Shown: positions 7,313-15,917 of the stretch, in pieces
Layout of the letters: every line of letters begins with the position of its first letter
How positions within the stretch are numbered: the first letter of the stretch is position 1
From: RYN-431 sp036388295
GTDB taxonomy: Bacteria; Planctomycetota; Phycisphaerae; Tepidisphaerales; Tepidisphaeraceae
DNA length: 34,291 nt
Assembly: GCA_036388295.1 (NCBI GenBank)
Contig: DASVSC010000208.1
Span: forward strand, 1-34,291
Reading direction: 5' to 3'
Notes under the pieces: model-generated
The model's database searches: none
What the model was told of the DNA's origin: nothing
Seen by the model: the letters and a program-made list of their open reading frames with translations, nothing else
Translations under genes and position numbers: made by a program

Positions 7313-9676
7313 ATGACCAGTCGCCATCCCGCCGCCTGTGCGTTCCGCTGGTTCCTCACCGCCGCCATGCTGTCGGTTTGGACGGGCATCGTCCCGGCCC
7401 TGGCCCAGCAGGCCGGTCAGCCGAACGCGGCGCTCGATGGGTCATCGCTCGAAGCCAAAGGCGTCGAAATGCTCGGCCGTCTGGTCGACATGGGTAAGCA
7501 GGAGATCAAGCGTCTCGCCGACGCCTCGCCCGATGCGGCCGACTTGGCCGCTCAACTGGACTACGACCCGGCCAAGCTGTTTTCCTACGTGCGTGACCAG
7601 GTCCGCACCGAGCCGTACGCCGGCGTGCTGCGCGGGGCGCAGGGCGCGTTGTCGGCCAAGACGGGCAACGCGTCGGACAAGGCGCTGCTGCTCAAGGCGA
7701 TGCTCGACGCCGGCGGCCGCCAGGCCCGGCTCGTGACCGGTACGCTCGGGGCCGACGGGGCCAAGGCGCTGGTCGCGCAGTTCCTCAAGGCCGAGCCGCT
7801 CGCCGGCCCGCTGGGCGAGCTGTTGGAAAGCGCCACGCAGCCCGACCAGTTCGCCGACTTCTGCCGCCGTAGCGGCCTCGACGAAAAGCAGATGACCGAC
7901 GTGATCGCCCAGGCTGAAAAGCAGGCGGCCGCGATGAAGGCCGCCGCCGACAAGCAGGCCGACGAGGCCACCGCATTCCTGAAAGCCCAGTTAACTGCGA
8001 ACAAGTTGAAAATCGGCCAATCCGCGGCCGAATGGGCCGACACGCTGGCCAAGCGTGTCACCGCGCACGCCTGGGTGCAGGTCCAGGACGAGGCGGGCAA
8101 ATGGATCGACCTCGACCCATCGTTCGCCGACGCCAAGCCCGGCGACACCAAGGCCGCCGATGGCAAACCCGTCGAGGGCGAACTGCCCGGCCGCTACGCC
8201 GTGCAGCTCTCGCTCCTGTACGCGACCAACGACGGTAAGGAAGAAGAACGCATCCTGTCGGTGCCGTTGTACACCGACGAGGCGTTGTTCCGTCACGCCG
8301 ATTTCATGATCAGCCCGGCCGACAAGATGCCGCCGGCTTCAGAACTGTTGGCCATGCCGGCCGAAGAACGCGTGAAGCTGTTCGCCAACGCCGAGAAGTT
8401 CCAGGCCGTGCTGCGGCACGGGGCGCGCGGGTTCGGCTCGAAGGTGTTCGACCTCAAAGGCAAGCTGTTCGATGTCGGCGGCGACGGCCGCGTGAAAGGC
8501 GCCGGCGACCTCGGCGGCGCGACGGGCGGCATGTTCGGCGGGCTCGCGGGCGGCGGCGAGGAAAACAAAAACACCTTCAAGTCGCTTGTCATGGAGTTCG
8601 AGTTCCAGACGCCGCCGAACGCACCGAAAATCCCCACGCAGCGTCGCACGATCGTGACGGCCGAGCAGATCAAGGGCCAACACATCGTCAGCCCGGTGCT
8701 CGACTGGGAAATCCTGATCCAACCGCAACTCGTCAGCGCCGGCCTGAACGCCGGCAGCGCATTGCAAAGCCGCATCGCCGCGCTGGAACCAGTGCTGGAA
8801 ATCGCCAAGCGCGGCGCGGCCGGCCAGCCGAGCTCGTACGAAGAGCTGCTCAAGCGTCCGCCGGAGCCGTACCCGCAGATGCTGATGCAATGGTCGATGT
8901 TCCGCCAGGTGGATTTGGCCAAGTCGATCAAGGCCGCACCCGGCGTCGCGCCGCTGTGGGACGCCCCGCAGGTGGTCGTCGCCGAGCGGCGGTTTTGCAT
9001 GAACAAGAAGACTGGCCACATGTGTGACCGTTCGCAAATCGACATCGTGCATAACGGCCTGACGGCCGTGCCGCGCAACGCCGATGCCGACGGCGCGGGC
9101 GTCGCGCTGCGTCAGGGCGTGTACGACACGGTGACCGAGCGCGTGATGCTGGAAACCCTGGTGCCCGACGGCATCACCGCCAGCGCCGCGGCGACGCTCG
9201 ACGAAGCCCGCGTGGCCAACGGCAAGCTCGGCGCGTTCAGCGCCGCCGACGCCGCCAAGGCCCCGCTCGCCGAGGCCGACCAGCAGTTCGTCGCCAGCAG
9301 CGAGAGCAACCGCCACGTGCTGGTGCCCGCGGCCGCGGATGGCAAGCCCGTGACGTCGTGGTGGTCGATCGACCCGGTCACCGGTTCGGTCGTCGGCCGC
9401 AGCACCGGCGGGTTCGGCGCGTCGATCGTCGAAAACGCCACGCTGCAGCAGCTGGCGGGCATGGCGATCTGCTTCGTCTCCGCCGGCAAGGACATGATGA
9501 ACCCCGGCCCCGACAAGCAGAAGAACGAGATGATCAACCTGTTTCAGCTCTCGGCCTGCATGCTCGGCGGGCTGACGGGCCTGACCGGCGTCTGGATCGG
9601 GGCCGGGCCGAAGGCGCTGGGCATCATCTTTTACATCAACGCCGCGCTCGGTTTGGGCATCATCATTTACAAGTAG
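7313..9676 (+). CDS. Exported transglutaminase-fold protein lacking the catalytic Cys
   Basis: The start at ATG 7313 has GAGG five bases upstream and gives an ordinary signal peptide ending in VPALAQQ; an in-frame ATG at 7229 would bury it. The 787-residue product has a transglutaminase-like core: GNASDKALLLKAMLDAGGRQ at about 117, AHAWVQVQDE at about 251 and WIDLDPSF at about 264. These correspond to the Cys, His and Asp regions of the papain-like transglutaminase fold, but the Cys position holds Ala or Ser (GNASDKA). Cys-less versions of this fold are known and are thought to bind rather than cleave or crosslink. The middle is rich in Gly and predicted beta segments with no match I recognise. 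The C-terminus (about 710-787) has two hydrophobic helices and ends IIIYK, so it may be membrane-anchored. It sits between a CsgG-like lipoprotein and a vWA protein. Confidence 0.75.
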   Translation: MTSRHPAACAFRWFLTAAMLSVWTGIVPALAQQAGQPNAALDGSSLEAKGVEMLGRLVDMGKQEIKRLADASPDAADLAAQLDYDPAKLFSYVRDQVRTEPYAGVLRGAQGALSAKTGNASDKALLLKAMLDAGGRQARLVTGTLGADGAKALVAQFLKAEPLAGPLGELLESATQPDQFADFCRRSGLDEKQMTDVIAQAEKQAAAMKAAADKQADEATAFLKAQLTANKLKIGQSAAEWADTLAKRVTAHAWVQVQDEAGKWIDLDPSFADAKPGDTKAADGKPVEGELPGRYAVQLSLLYATNDGKEEERILSVPLYTDEALFRHADFMISPADKMPPASELLAMPAEERVKLFANAEKFQAVLRHGARGFGSKVFDLKGKLFDVGGDGRVKGAGDLGGATGGMFGGLAGGGEENKNTFKSLVMEFEFQTPPNAPKIPTQRRTIVTAEQIKGQHIVSPVLDWEILIQPQLVSAGLNAGSALQSRIAALEPVLEIAKRGAAGQPSSYEELLKRPPEPYPQMLMQWSMFRQVDLAKSIKAAPGVAPLWDAPQVVVAERRFCMNKKTGHMCDRSQIDIVHNGLTAVPRNADADGAGVALRQGVYDTVTERVMLETLVPDGITASAAATLDEARVANGKLGAFSAADAAKAPLAEADQQFVASSESNRHVLVPAAADGKPVTSWWSIDPVTGSVVGRSTGGFGASIVENATLQQLAGMAICFVSAGKDMMNPGPDKQKNEMINLFQLSACMLGGLTGLTGVWIGAGPKALGIIFYINAALGLGIIIYK

Positions 9677-9709
9677 CGGCGACTGCGCCTGCCGCTCCGG
9701 AGACGTGTC

Positions 9710-12700
9710 GTGCAATACTCTTTCGCTCGTCGCCCCGCCGCCGCGGCCGCGCTGGCCTTGGCGTGCGCCACATCAGTTCTGGCCCAGCCGGCGCCGCCGA
9801 TCGACGCCAGTGGGATGTTCCGTGACACCAAGGCCCCTCCGCCCGCGGAAGCGCCGACACTGCCCACCGGCTTAGCGCCGGGCAAGGTGCAGCGTATCGG
9901 CGCGACCGCTACCGGCCAGGCCGTAGCGCTGACGGTCAACACTGCCATGCTGCGCCCCACGTTCGGCCCCCTCAAGGCCCATACCGGGCAGCAGTTGCTG
10001 GTCCTGAACGGCGAATGGAAGAACGTCATCCCCATGCGCGCGGCCCAGCAGCAGCAGAAGCCGACGGAATACAAGATCCCGAAGCTGAGCGACCACCTGT
10101 ACGTGGTCGTCAACGGCTTGGAAGTCGGCCGGATGATGGCCAGTGACAACAGCATTGCCGGGCACGTGCCGGTGATGGAGTTCGCCCTGCCGCGCGGCGG
10201 CGACACGCTGCGTGGGAACATGGTCTTCGCCGTCTCGGCCGCGGGGCCGGTGCGGAGCCTGGAAGTCCGTTTTTACGACCCGGAATCGAGCAACTTCGCG
10301 CTACCGCTGGTCCGGCCGGCCGCGCCGACACCGGAAGTGGCTGCGGAGGCGGATAAGCCGCTCAGCACGCCACAGCGCAACGACGTGCTGCAGGCGGGCG
10401 TGTACGCGATCACGCGCTTGGCGGAACTCGACGGCAAGCCTGCGCCGGCCGGCACGGAATACGTTCAGGTCGATCTGCGCGCCACCAGCGTCGCGAAGAT
10501 TCCCGCGCGCAAGAGTGGCGAAAAAGACAAGCCGACCGTCGCCGACTGGAACGAAGCCCTTAAGCACGTCACGCTGCTGGTGGACAACGAATACGCCACC
10601 ACGCCCGTGGCCACGCCGTTGACCACGCTCGGCGAAAAGCCGCGCCTGCTGCCGGACCTGCCGACCGGCGGCCGGGTCGTCTTTCGCGTGCCGGCCAAGC
10701 CGAAGTCGCTGGAACTTCAGTGCGATTTCCCCAAGGCGGTCGTCAACGGCCGAATCGTCGCGCCCCGCGCGCTGGGGATCAGTGTTGAGGGCACGCGGCC
10801 GTCGAAGGTCGACCTGAAACCGGTCGTGCCGCCGACGGTGGACGACGCCTTTTTCGTGGCCATCACGAGGCTGGAAACGCCGCCCACGTTCGCCGGGCAA
10901 TCGGCCGGTGACGGCAAGCAGTTCATGGTCCTGAACGTCACGGTCGCCAACACGGGCAAGCAAGGGGAGTTCTTCCAGCCGCGCGAGCAGCTGAAGTTCC
11001 TGACCAGCACCGGCGAGCAGTTGCCGATGGACGCCCTGGCCGCCGACGGCCCGCGTGCCCCGGCCGAGCCGACGTGGGTGCCCGCCGGCGAGCGGCGCAG
11101 CTTTCAGGCCGTCTACCGCATCAGCAGCAATGAAGCCGCCTACCGCATGGCGTACAGCGGCATCAGCCGCGGCGACATCATCACCCTGCCGGGCGGCACC
11201 GGCCGCGGCGGCGTGGAAGCGGCCAAGGCCCCATCGACCCAACCGGGATCGCCCGTCGCCAAGGCGGACCGCCCATCCGACGCCGCGGTCATCAACGCGC
11301 CCGCGCCGAAGAAGGCATTGGCCGCCGACAAGCCGCTGGTGAAGGACGGGAAAAACTTCCCGTCACGCGTCCGCGCCAAAACCGGCAATACGCCCAAAGG
11401 CTTGGCCGGCGTCGGTCTGAAGCAGGAACAGATCAACGCCGCCATCGACCGCGGCGCGGTGGCGCTGTGGCAGCGCACGCAGGAGCGCCTGAAAAAGTGG
11501 CCGAGTGAAAAGTTCGGCGACGCGCCGAACGATCTGATCGTGGCGCTGGCCCTGGTGCATTCGAAACACCATAAAAAGGATCCGACCTTCGACGCCGCCC
11601 TGCGCGCCATGCTCGGCCGCTACGACCCGCGAGAGAGCTATCAGACGTACGAAAACGGCCTCGCCTGCATGATCATCGAGGGCTACGCCGACACCAGCTT
11701 CGTGCCTCAACTGAACGCGACTGCGCAGTGGCTGATCGACCAACAGGGGCCGATGGGCACGTGGAACTACGGCAAGTTCGTCAGCCGCGAGGAAAAGCCC
11801 GCCGGGCCGCGCCGGGTGCTGAGCGTGGTCGGCGGCAAGTCGCCCGAAGAACGCGCCCGCGGCACCGAGCCGCTCGTCCGCCGCACCGCCTCCATCGACT
11901 ACACCGACGGCGACAACTCCGCCAGCCAGTACGCCCTGCTCGGCTTGCACTCGGCCGTGCGCAGCGGCTTCGCGTTGCCTCGCCAGACGTTCACCGATTT
12001 CCTGGCCGAAACCCGTGAGCGCCAGAACGACGACGGCGGCTGGGCCTACCACAGCTACGGCGGCAGCAGCTACGGCGCGATGACCTGCGCCGGCATCTGC
12101 GCCGTCGCCCTGACGCGCCACGAGCTGGGCGAAAAAGAGCCGTGGAATGATCAATCCATCGAACGCGGCCTCGCGTGGCTGAACGCCAACTTCTTGGTCA
12201 ACGATCATCCCGAGTCACCGAAGCAGTGGGTTTTCTACTACCTCTACAGCCTCGAACGTGTCGGCCGCATTCTGGATACCGAGTTCATCGGCGGCCACGA
12301 GTGGTACCCGCTCGGGTCCAACTTCCTGGTCAAGAACCAGCGCGAGAACGGCTTGTGGTGGAGCGAAAACGGCAGCGAATCCGAATACTACGCCGAGATT
12401 CCTACCAGCTTCGCCCTGCTGTTCCTGACGCGCGCCACCGCCAGTTTGGGCGAGCGGGAAATCCCCACCGGCCCCGGCTTGGTGAAGACCAACGCCCTGC
12501 TGCCGCCGGGCAATCGGCTGTACGTGATTCTGGACTGCTCGGGCTCAATGCTCGAAGTCATGGACGGGCGGGAGAAGTTCGAGATCGCCAAGGACGCGGT
12601 GCGGTCGCTGATCAAGGACATGCCTGACAACAGCGAAGTCGCGCTGCGCGCTTACGGCTACCGCCTGCGGGCCATTCAGCCGGGCGCGAGCGAAGACACC

Positions 12701-13444
12701 AAGCTGCTGGTGCCACTCAAGACGCTCGACCGCAAAGAAATGGCCGGCTTCATCGACGGCCTGCGTTGCCGGGGTAAAACGCCGATGGCGCTGAGCCTGG
12801 AGGAAGCGGCCGCCGACTTAAAGGGCGAGGCGACGGCGGAAGCGCCGATCACTGTCGTGCTGCTGACCGACGGCGGCGAAGACAGCCAGCCGCGCAAAGA
12901 CCCGGTCAAGGCGGCCGCGGTGTTCGCGCAGATGCCCAACGTCAGCCTGCGCATCGTCGGCTTTGACATCAACCGCGACGACTGGCGACAGCAGATGGCG
13001 GCGATGGCCAAGGCGGGCAATGCCCGGTACCTGCCGGCCGACCGCGGCGAAGCACTGCAGCGCGAACTGCGGTCGGCCGTGTTCGGCGTTCCCGAGGCGT
13101 GCGAAATCCTGACCGTGTCGGGCCAGCCGATCAAAACGATGCGCTTCGGCGAATCGCTTCAACTGGACCCGGGCCAGTACGCCTTCGCGACGACGTTCGG
13201 CGGCCAGCGGTTCACCGAATCGTTCTACGTCAGCCCCGGCGAAACGACGGCCGTCACGTTCGACAGCGCCGCGATCGCCGAAGCCGCGACGGCCGCCCGG
13301 TCCGCCGCCGTCGAAGCCGCTAAGCCGGCGGTCGAGCCCGCCGCCCCGCCCGCGGCGGCGTCGAAGTTCTGCAAGAGTTGCAAGCTGCCGCTCAAGCCCG
13401 GGGCGAAGTTCTGCACCCGTTGCGGGACGAAAGTCGAGCCGTAA
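9710..13444 (+). CDS. Giant exported prenyltransferase-like/von Willebrand A protein with C-terminal zinc ribbon
   Basis: A 1244-residue protein starting at GTG 9710 (GGAGA six bases upstream), 33 bases after the preceding gene. Signal peptide residues 1-25 end in VLAQ. Residues about 30-530 form beta-rich modules, including a stretch that resembles DUF4352-like Ig folds (FMVLNVTVANTGKQGEFF). Residues about 570-905 form an alpha-barrel of the prenyltransferase/squalene-oxidase-repeat kind (NDLIVALALVHS, TYENGLACMIIEGYAD, RQNDDGGWAYHSYGG); I see no cyclase DxDD motif, so enzyme activity is not implied. Residues about 935-1110 are a vWA domain with a complete-looking metal site: DCSGS, a Thr in GKTPMALS and LLTDGGED. 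The final residues, KFCKSCKLPLKPGAKFCTRC, form a four-Cys zinc ribbon closely similar in layout to that of the lipoprotein at 6175. A structural or binding role in the envelope is my inference. Confidence 0.8.
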   Translation: MQYSFARRPAAAAALALACATSVLAQPAPPIDASGMFRDTKAPPPAEAPTLPTGLAPGKVQRIGATATGQAVALTVNTAMLRPTFGPLKAHTGQQLLVLNGEWKNVIPMRAAQQQQKPTEYKIPKLSDHLYVVVNGLEVGRMMASDNSIAGHVPVMEFALPRGGDTLRGNMVFAVSAAGPVRSLEVRFYDPESSNFALPLVRPAAPTPEVAAEADKPLSTPQRNDVLQAGVYAITRLAELDGKPAPAGTEYVQVDLRATSVAKIPARKSGEKDKPTVADWNEALKHVTLLVDNEYATTPVATPLTTLGEKPRLLPDLPTGGRVVFRVPAKPKSLELQCDFPKAVVNGRIVAPRALGISVEGTRPSKVDLKPVVPPTVDDAFFVAITRLETPPTFAGQSAGDGKQFMVLNVTVANTGKQGEFFQPREQLKFLTSTGEQLPMDALAADGPRAPAEPTWVPAGERRSFQAVYRISSNEAAYRMAYSGISRGDIITLPGGTGRGGVEAAKAPSTQPGSPVAKADRPSDAAVINAPAPKKALAADKPLVKDGKNFPSRVRAKTGNTPKGLAGVGLKQEQINAAIDRGAVALWQRTQERLKKWPSEKFGDAPNDLIVALALVHSKHHKKDPTFDAALRAMLGRYDPRESYQTYENGLACMIIEGYADTSFVPQLNATAQWLIDQQGPMGTWNYGKFVSREEKPAGPRRVLSVVGGKSPEERARGTEPLVRRTASIDYTDGDNSASQYALLGLHSAVRSGFALPRQTFTDFLAETRERQNDDGGWAYHSYGGSSYGAMTCAGICAVALTRHELGEKEPWNDQSIERGLAWLNANFLVNDHPESPKQWVFYYLYSLERVGRILDTEFIGGHEWYPLGSNFLVKNQRENGLWWSENGSESEYYAEIPTSFALLFLTRATASLGEREIPTGPGLVKTNALLPPGNRLYVILDCSGSMLEVMDGREKFEIAKDAVRSLIKDMPDNSEVALRAYGYRLRAIQPGASEDTKLLVPLKTLDRKEMAGFIDGLRCRGKTPMALSLEEAAADLKGEATAEAPITVVLLTDGGEDSQPRKDPVKAAAVFAQMPNVSLRIVGFDINRDDWRQQMAAMAKAGNARYLPADRGEALQRELRSAVFGVPEACEILTVSGQPIKTMRFGESLQLDPGQYAFATTFGGQRFTESFYVSPGETTAVTFDSAAIAEAATAARSAAVEAAKPAVEPAAPPAAASKFCKSCKLPLKPGAKFCTRCGTKVEP

Positions 13445-13502
13445 CGCGAGCGACGCGGGTTTTAGCGCGGTCTCCGGTTCATCGTGTCGCGCCTCGCGTC
13501 GG

Positions 13503-13528
13503 GGCATGGCCACTTAAGTGGCCATGCC
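13503..13528. terminator. 26-bp perfect palindrome between convergent genes
   Basis: Bases 13503-13515 and 13516-13528 are exact reverse complements (arm GGCATGGCCACTT). The element lies 58 bases after the stop of the vWA gene and 40 bases before the stop of the convergent DUF3592 gene, a natural place for a bidirectional terminator. No T tract follows on either strand. It could instead be a dispersed palindromic repeat. Confidence 0.5.
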
Positions 13529-13567
13529 GAGCGTCAGCAACTTTCGGCTCCCGCCGGGGACGGGCGC

Positions 13568-14206
13568 TTAATCCCGTTCCTGTGGCGTTGATTTCAGGTT
13601 CCGAATCGTTACCCAGATGAGGAACCCACCGACGCCGCCGAACCCGAGCAGGAAAAGGAACGACACCCACAGCGGGCCGGGTCGGTCGGTGACCAGAACG
13701 GCGTCGGCCGGATCGTCGGGGTCGTAATAGACAGTCACAGGTTGCCCCGGAGGGTGGGCGTCAACCACGCCGAAGACGATGCGGTTAAAGCGGCTGCTGA
13801 CGAAACCGCCGCCGACGTCATACGCACTGCTTTCGAACGCCCGACCGTCGACCGTGTAGCCGTAGCGGATGTCCGGCCGGTAGGCGGTCGGGCTGCGGGT
13901 ATGACTGTCCCATTTGAGCCGGCTCTGCAGCACGACGCCGTTAGTCGTGGGCCAACGCTTGGCCTGGTACGCCCGATACGTCGGCCGGACGGCGGTGAAG
14001 AAAAAAGCCACCACGCCGATCAGCACGAATACGCCACCGAACACGATGATGGCGGTGCTGCCGCTGCGTTCACTCCTTCGCGGCACCCGCCAATGACGCG
14101 GCCATACACACTCGATTCCTTTGAGCAGCAGCGTGCAGACGACCACGAACGTCAACGGGATCGCCCAGACGGCCCAGCCCGGAAGTTGCCCGGCGGCGAC
14201 GATCAT
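13568..14206 (-). CDS. DUF3592-domain membrane protein
   Basis: A 212-residue protein with membrane helices near 10-30, 50-72 and 180-203. The central extramembrane part carries the DUF3592 signature: WPTTNGVVLQS, then PDIRYGYTVDGRAFESS, and finally PPGQPVTVYYDPDDPADAVL. The molecular role of DUF3592 proteins is not established. The ATG overlaps the stop codon of the upstream LapA-like gene in an ATGA arrangement, so translation is probably coupled. It is the last gene of a three-gene operon headed by a prepilin peptidase and converges on the vWA gene. Confidence 0.75.
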   Translation of the reverse strand: MIVAAGQLPGWAVWAIPLTFVVVCTLLLKGIECVWPRHWRVPRRSERSGSTAIIVFGGVFVLIGVVAFFFTAVRPTYRAYQAKRWPTTNGVVLQSRLKWDSHTRSPTAYRPDIRYGYTVDGRAFESSAYDVGGGFVSSRFNRIVFGVVDAHPPGQPVTVYYDPDDPADAVLVTDRPGPLWVSFLFLLGFGGVGGFLIWVTIRNLKSTPQERD

Positions 14207-14574
14207 GGGCGCGGCTCGTCCGGATCGATCACGCCGAAGCCGCGGGAGCCGTCCTGCTGTTCACGCACGCGCAGTTTCGCCGCGCGGGTGATGATGGCCG
14301 CGGCTTCTTTTTCCATGCGGCGGCGTTTCATGTCGCGCATCTGACGGAGCGTTCGCCAGATCGTGCGCGTCAGCAGCATGGTGACCACGCCGAACAGGAA
14401 CGTGATCGGCAGGACGATCAGCAGTGGCGCGGTCGGATTGTGGTTGAACCAGACCCACAGCGTCACCTGCTTGTCGACGCCCGTATTTTTGAGCACGAAA
14501 ATCAGCAGATAAATCGCGACGGCCGACAGGATCGCCACTTTCAGCCAGACGCGCAGCTTGGTCCAAAAACTCAC
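14203..14574 (-). CDS. Small LapA-like membrane protein
   Basis: A 123-residue protein with two hydrophobic helices (about 10-28 and 44-68) followed by a strongly basic, charged tail (RTLRQMRDMKRRRMEKEAA). This layout (two helices around a short loop and a cytoplasmic helical tail) resembles the LapA/DUF1049 family, whose E. coli member takes part in lipopolysaccharide assembly; the similarity is in architecture more than in specific motifs. It starts at GTG overlapping the stop codon of the prepilin peptidase (GTGA) and ends overlapping the next start (ATGA), so all three genes should be co-translated. Confidence 0.6.
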   Translation of the reverse strand: MSFWTKLRVWLKVAILSAVAIYLLIFVLKNTGVDKQVTLWVWFNHNPTAPLLIVLPITFLFGVVTMLLTRTIWRTLRQMRDMKRRRMEKEAAAIITRAAKLRVREQQDGSRGFGVIDPDEPRP

Positions 14575-15812
14575 GGCGTACCCCCATTGATCAGCGATCG
14601 ACCCGCCCAGAGAAGACCTTCAAACCCGGGGGCCAGGTACATGGCGATCGGCGTGTAACACAGCATCACGGCGTAGGTCGCCAGGCTCAGGTACGGTCCG
14701 TACGGGATTTCGCGGCGGCCGTTGACGAACAGTTGAATCAGGGCAATCGTCAGGCCGAACGCCGGCGCGATGAAGAACGCCACCGTCGCCGCGCCGGGCC
14801 CGATGACGCAGCCGACGCCGAACATCAGGTGCACGTCGCCCAGCCCCATCGCCTCGCGGCCGAAGCCGTAGCTGCCGAGGATGCGGAACAGCCAGACCAC
14901 GCCGCCGCCGATCAGGCCGCCGGCCAGTGCGCCGAGCGCGCCTGACACGTGTCGCTGCGCGGCCCAGCCGTCCCACCACGCCGCGACCGTCGGCACCTTC
15001 ATCACCAGGAACGCGGCCGCGAACGACAGCAGCAGGATCGGCAGCACGAACAGCATTTCCCGCCGCATCTCCGCCCGGATGCGCGACGCCGGCCACGGAT
15101 TGGGCCGGTCGGCTTCGGGAATCATCTCGACGTCCTTTTCCAGGAGCGGCGCGTCGTCCTCGAAACTCCGCTTCAGCCAGCCGACGCGCAGCAGGCCGAT
15201 GGCGATCAACAGCCCGACGCCCGCGCCGAGTGTCATCGCGTCAACGATCGGCCCGAAATGCAGCGACCCGAGCGACCCCGGCGGCCGCCCCAGCGCTTGG
15301 CCGGCCACGCCGACGAGCGCCGTCAGCCAGCAGATTTCCAGCGGGATAATGAAGTGTTCCAAATCGATCAAACTGGCCGCCAGCAGCGCGCCGATCAGCC
15401 ACACATGCAGCAGCAGGATCGGCCAGTCATTTTCCAGTCGCAACGGGCGGATCAGGTCGGCCGTCACGCCGTAAATCGTTTGCACCGTCACCTGCTCGTA
15501 CGGCCCCCAGCCGTGGCGGAACAGCAGCCAGTAGTGCCCGACGAACAGCAGCGCCGTCAGCAGTTCCACGAGCGGATACCGCGGCGCGATCGGGTTCCCG
15601 CAGTAACGGCATTTCCCGCGCAACAGCAGCCAGCCGAAGATGGGGATGTTGTCGCGCGCCGCCAGCCGGTGCCCGCACTTCGGGCAAGCCGACGGCGGCG
15701 TCACCAGGCTCTGGCCGAGCGGCATGCGGTACACGACCACGTTCAGAAAACTGCCGACGCACGCGCCGATCGCGAAGACAAAGATGGCGATTAGCGGGTC
15801 GTTAAATTCCAT
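14571..15812 (-). CDS. pilD: Prepilin peptidase (type 4 leader peptidase, A24 family)
   Basis: The 413-residue membrane aspartyl protease cleaves, and often methylates, type IV pilin or type II secretion pseudopilin precursors at the inner membrane. The N-terminal methyltransferase-like region has GACVGSFLNVVVYRMP and two CxxC pairs (C43/C46, C68/C71). The catalytic aspartates are in SLIDLEHFIIP (D150) and AMGLGDVHLM (D326, the GxGD motif). It is much longer than usual (about 230-290) because of an insert of roughly 100 residues between the two Asp regions that holds a soluble acidic loop and an extra helix. I choose ATG 15812: the 19 further residues possible upstream are encoded by a dispersed repeat. 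No clear ribosome binding site precedes it. No pilin genes are in the window. Confidence 0.9.
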   Translation of the reverse strand: MEFNDPLIAIFVFAIGACVGSFLNVVVYRMPLGQSLVTPPSACPKCGHRLAARDNIPIFGWLLLRGKCRYCGNPIAPRYPLVELLTALLFVGHYWLLFRHGWGPYEQVTVQTIYGVTADLIRPLRLENDWPILLLHVWLIGALLAASLIDLEHFIIPLEICWLTALVGVAGQALGRPPGSLGSLHFGPIVDAMTLGAGVGLLIAIGLLRVGWLKRSFEDDAPLLEKDVEMIPEADRPNPWPASRIRAEMRREMLFVLPILLLSFAAAFLVMKVPTVAAWWDGWAAQRHVSGALGALAGGLIGGGVVWLFRILGSYGFGREAMGLGDVHLMFGVGCVIGPGAATVAFFIAPAFGLTIALIQLFVNGRREIPYGPYLSLATYAVMLCYTPIAMYLAPGFEGLLWAGRSLINGGTP

Positions 15813-15823
15813 GGTTCGGATTA

Positions 15824-15917
15824 GCCACAGATGAACACGGATGAACACAGATGGGCACAGATAAGACAACCACTCCGAACTCTTTCTGATCCGTGTTTAT
15901 CCGTGTTCATCTGCGGC
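15824..15917. repeat. Inverted-arm repeat of the 'ATCTGTGTTCATCTG' kind
   Basis: Left arm 15824-15852 and right arm 15889-15917 are reverse complements at 26 of 29 positions, around a 36-base spacer. Each arm is itself built of short tandem units (GATGAACAC). A second member of the same family lies at 27709-27804. The right arm overlaps the 3' end of the shikimate kinase gene, and the left arm lies directly upstream of the prepilin peptidase start. Confidence 0.85.

Noticed and set aside
8339..9715. 458-residue minus-strand open frame opposite the transglutaminase-fold gene
   Set aside because: The plus-strand gene has a signal peptide, ribosome binding site and fold motifs; the antisense product is His/Arg/Gly-rich noise.
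15813..15869. N-terminal extension of the prepilin peptidase (19 further residues)
   Set aside because: The added residues are encoded by the 15824-15917 repeat, and the hydrophobic N-terminus of the family begins at the later Met.
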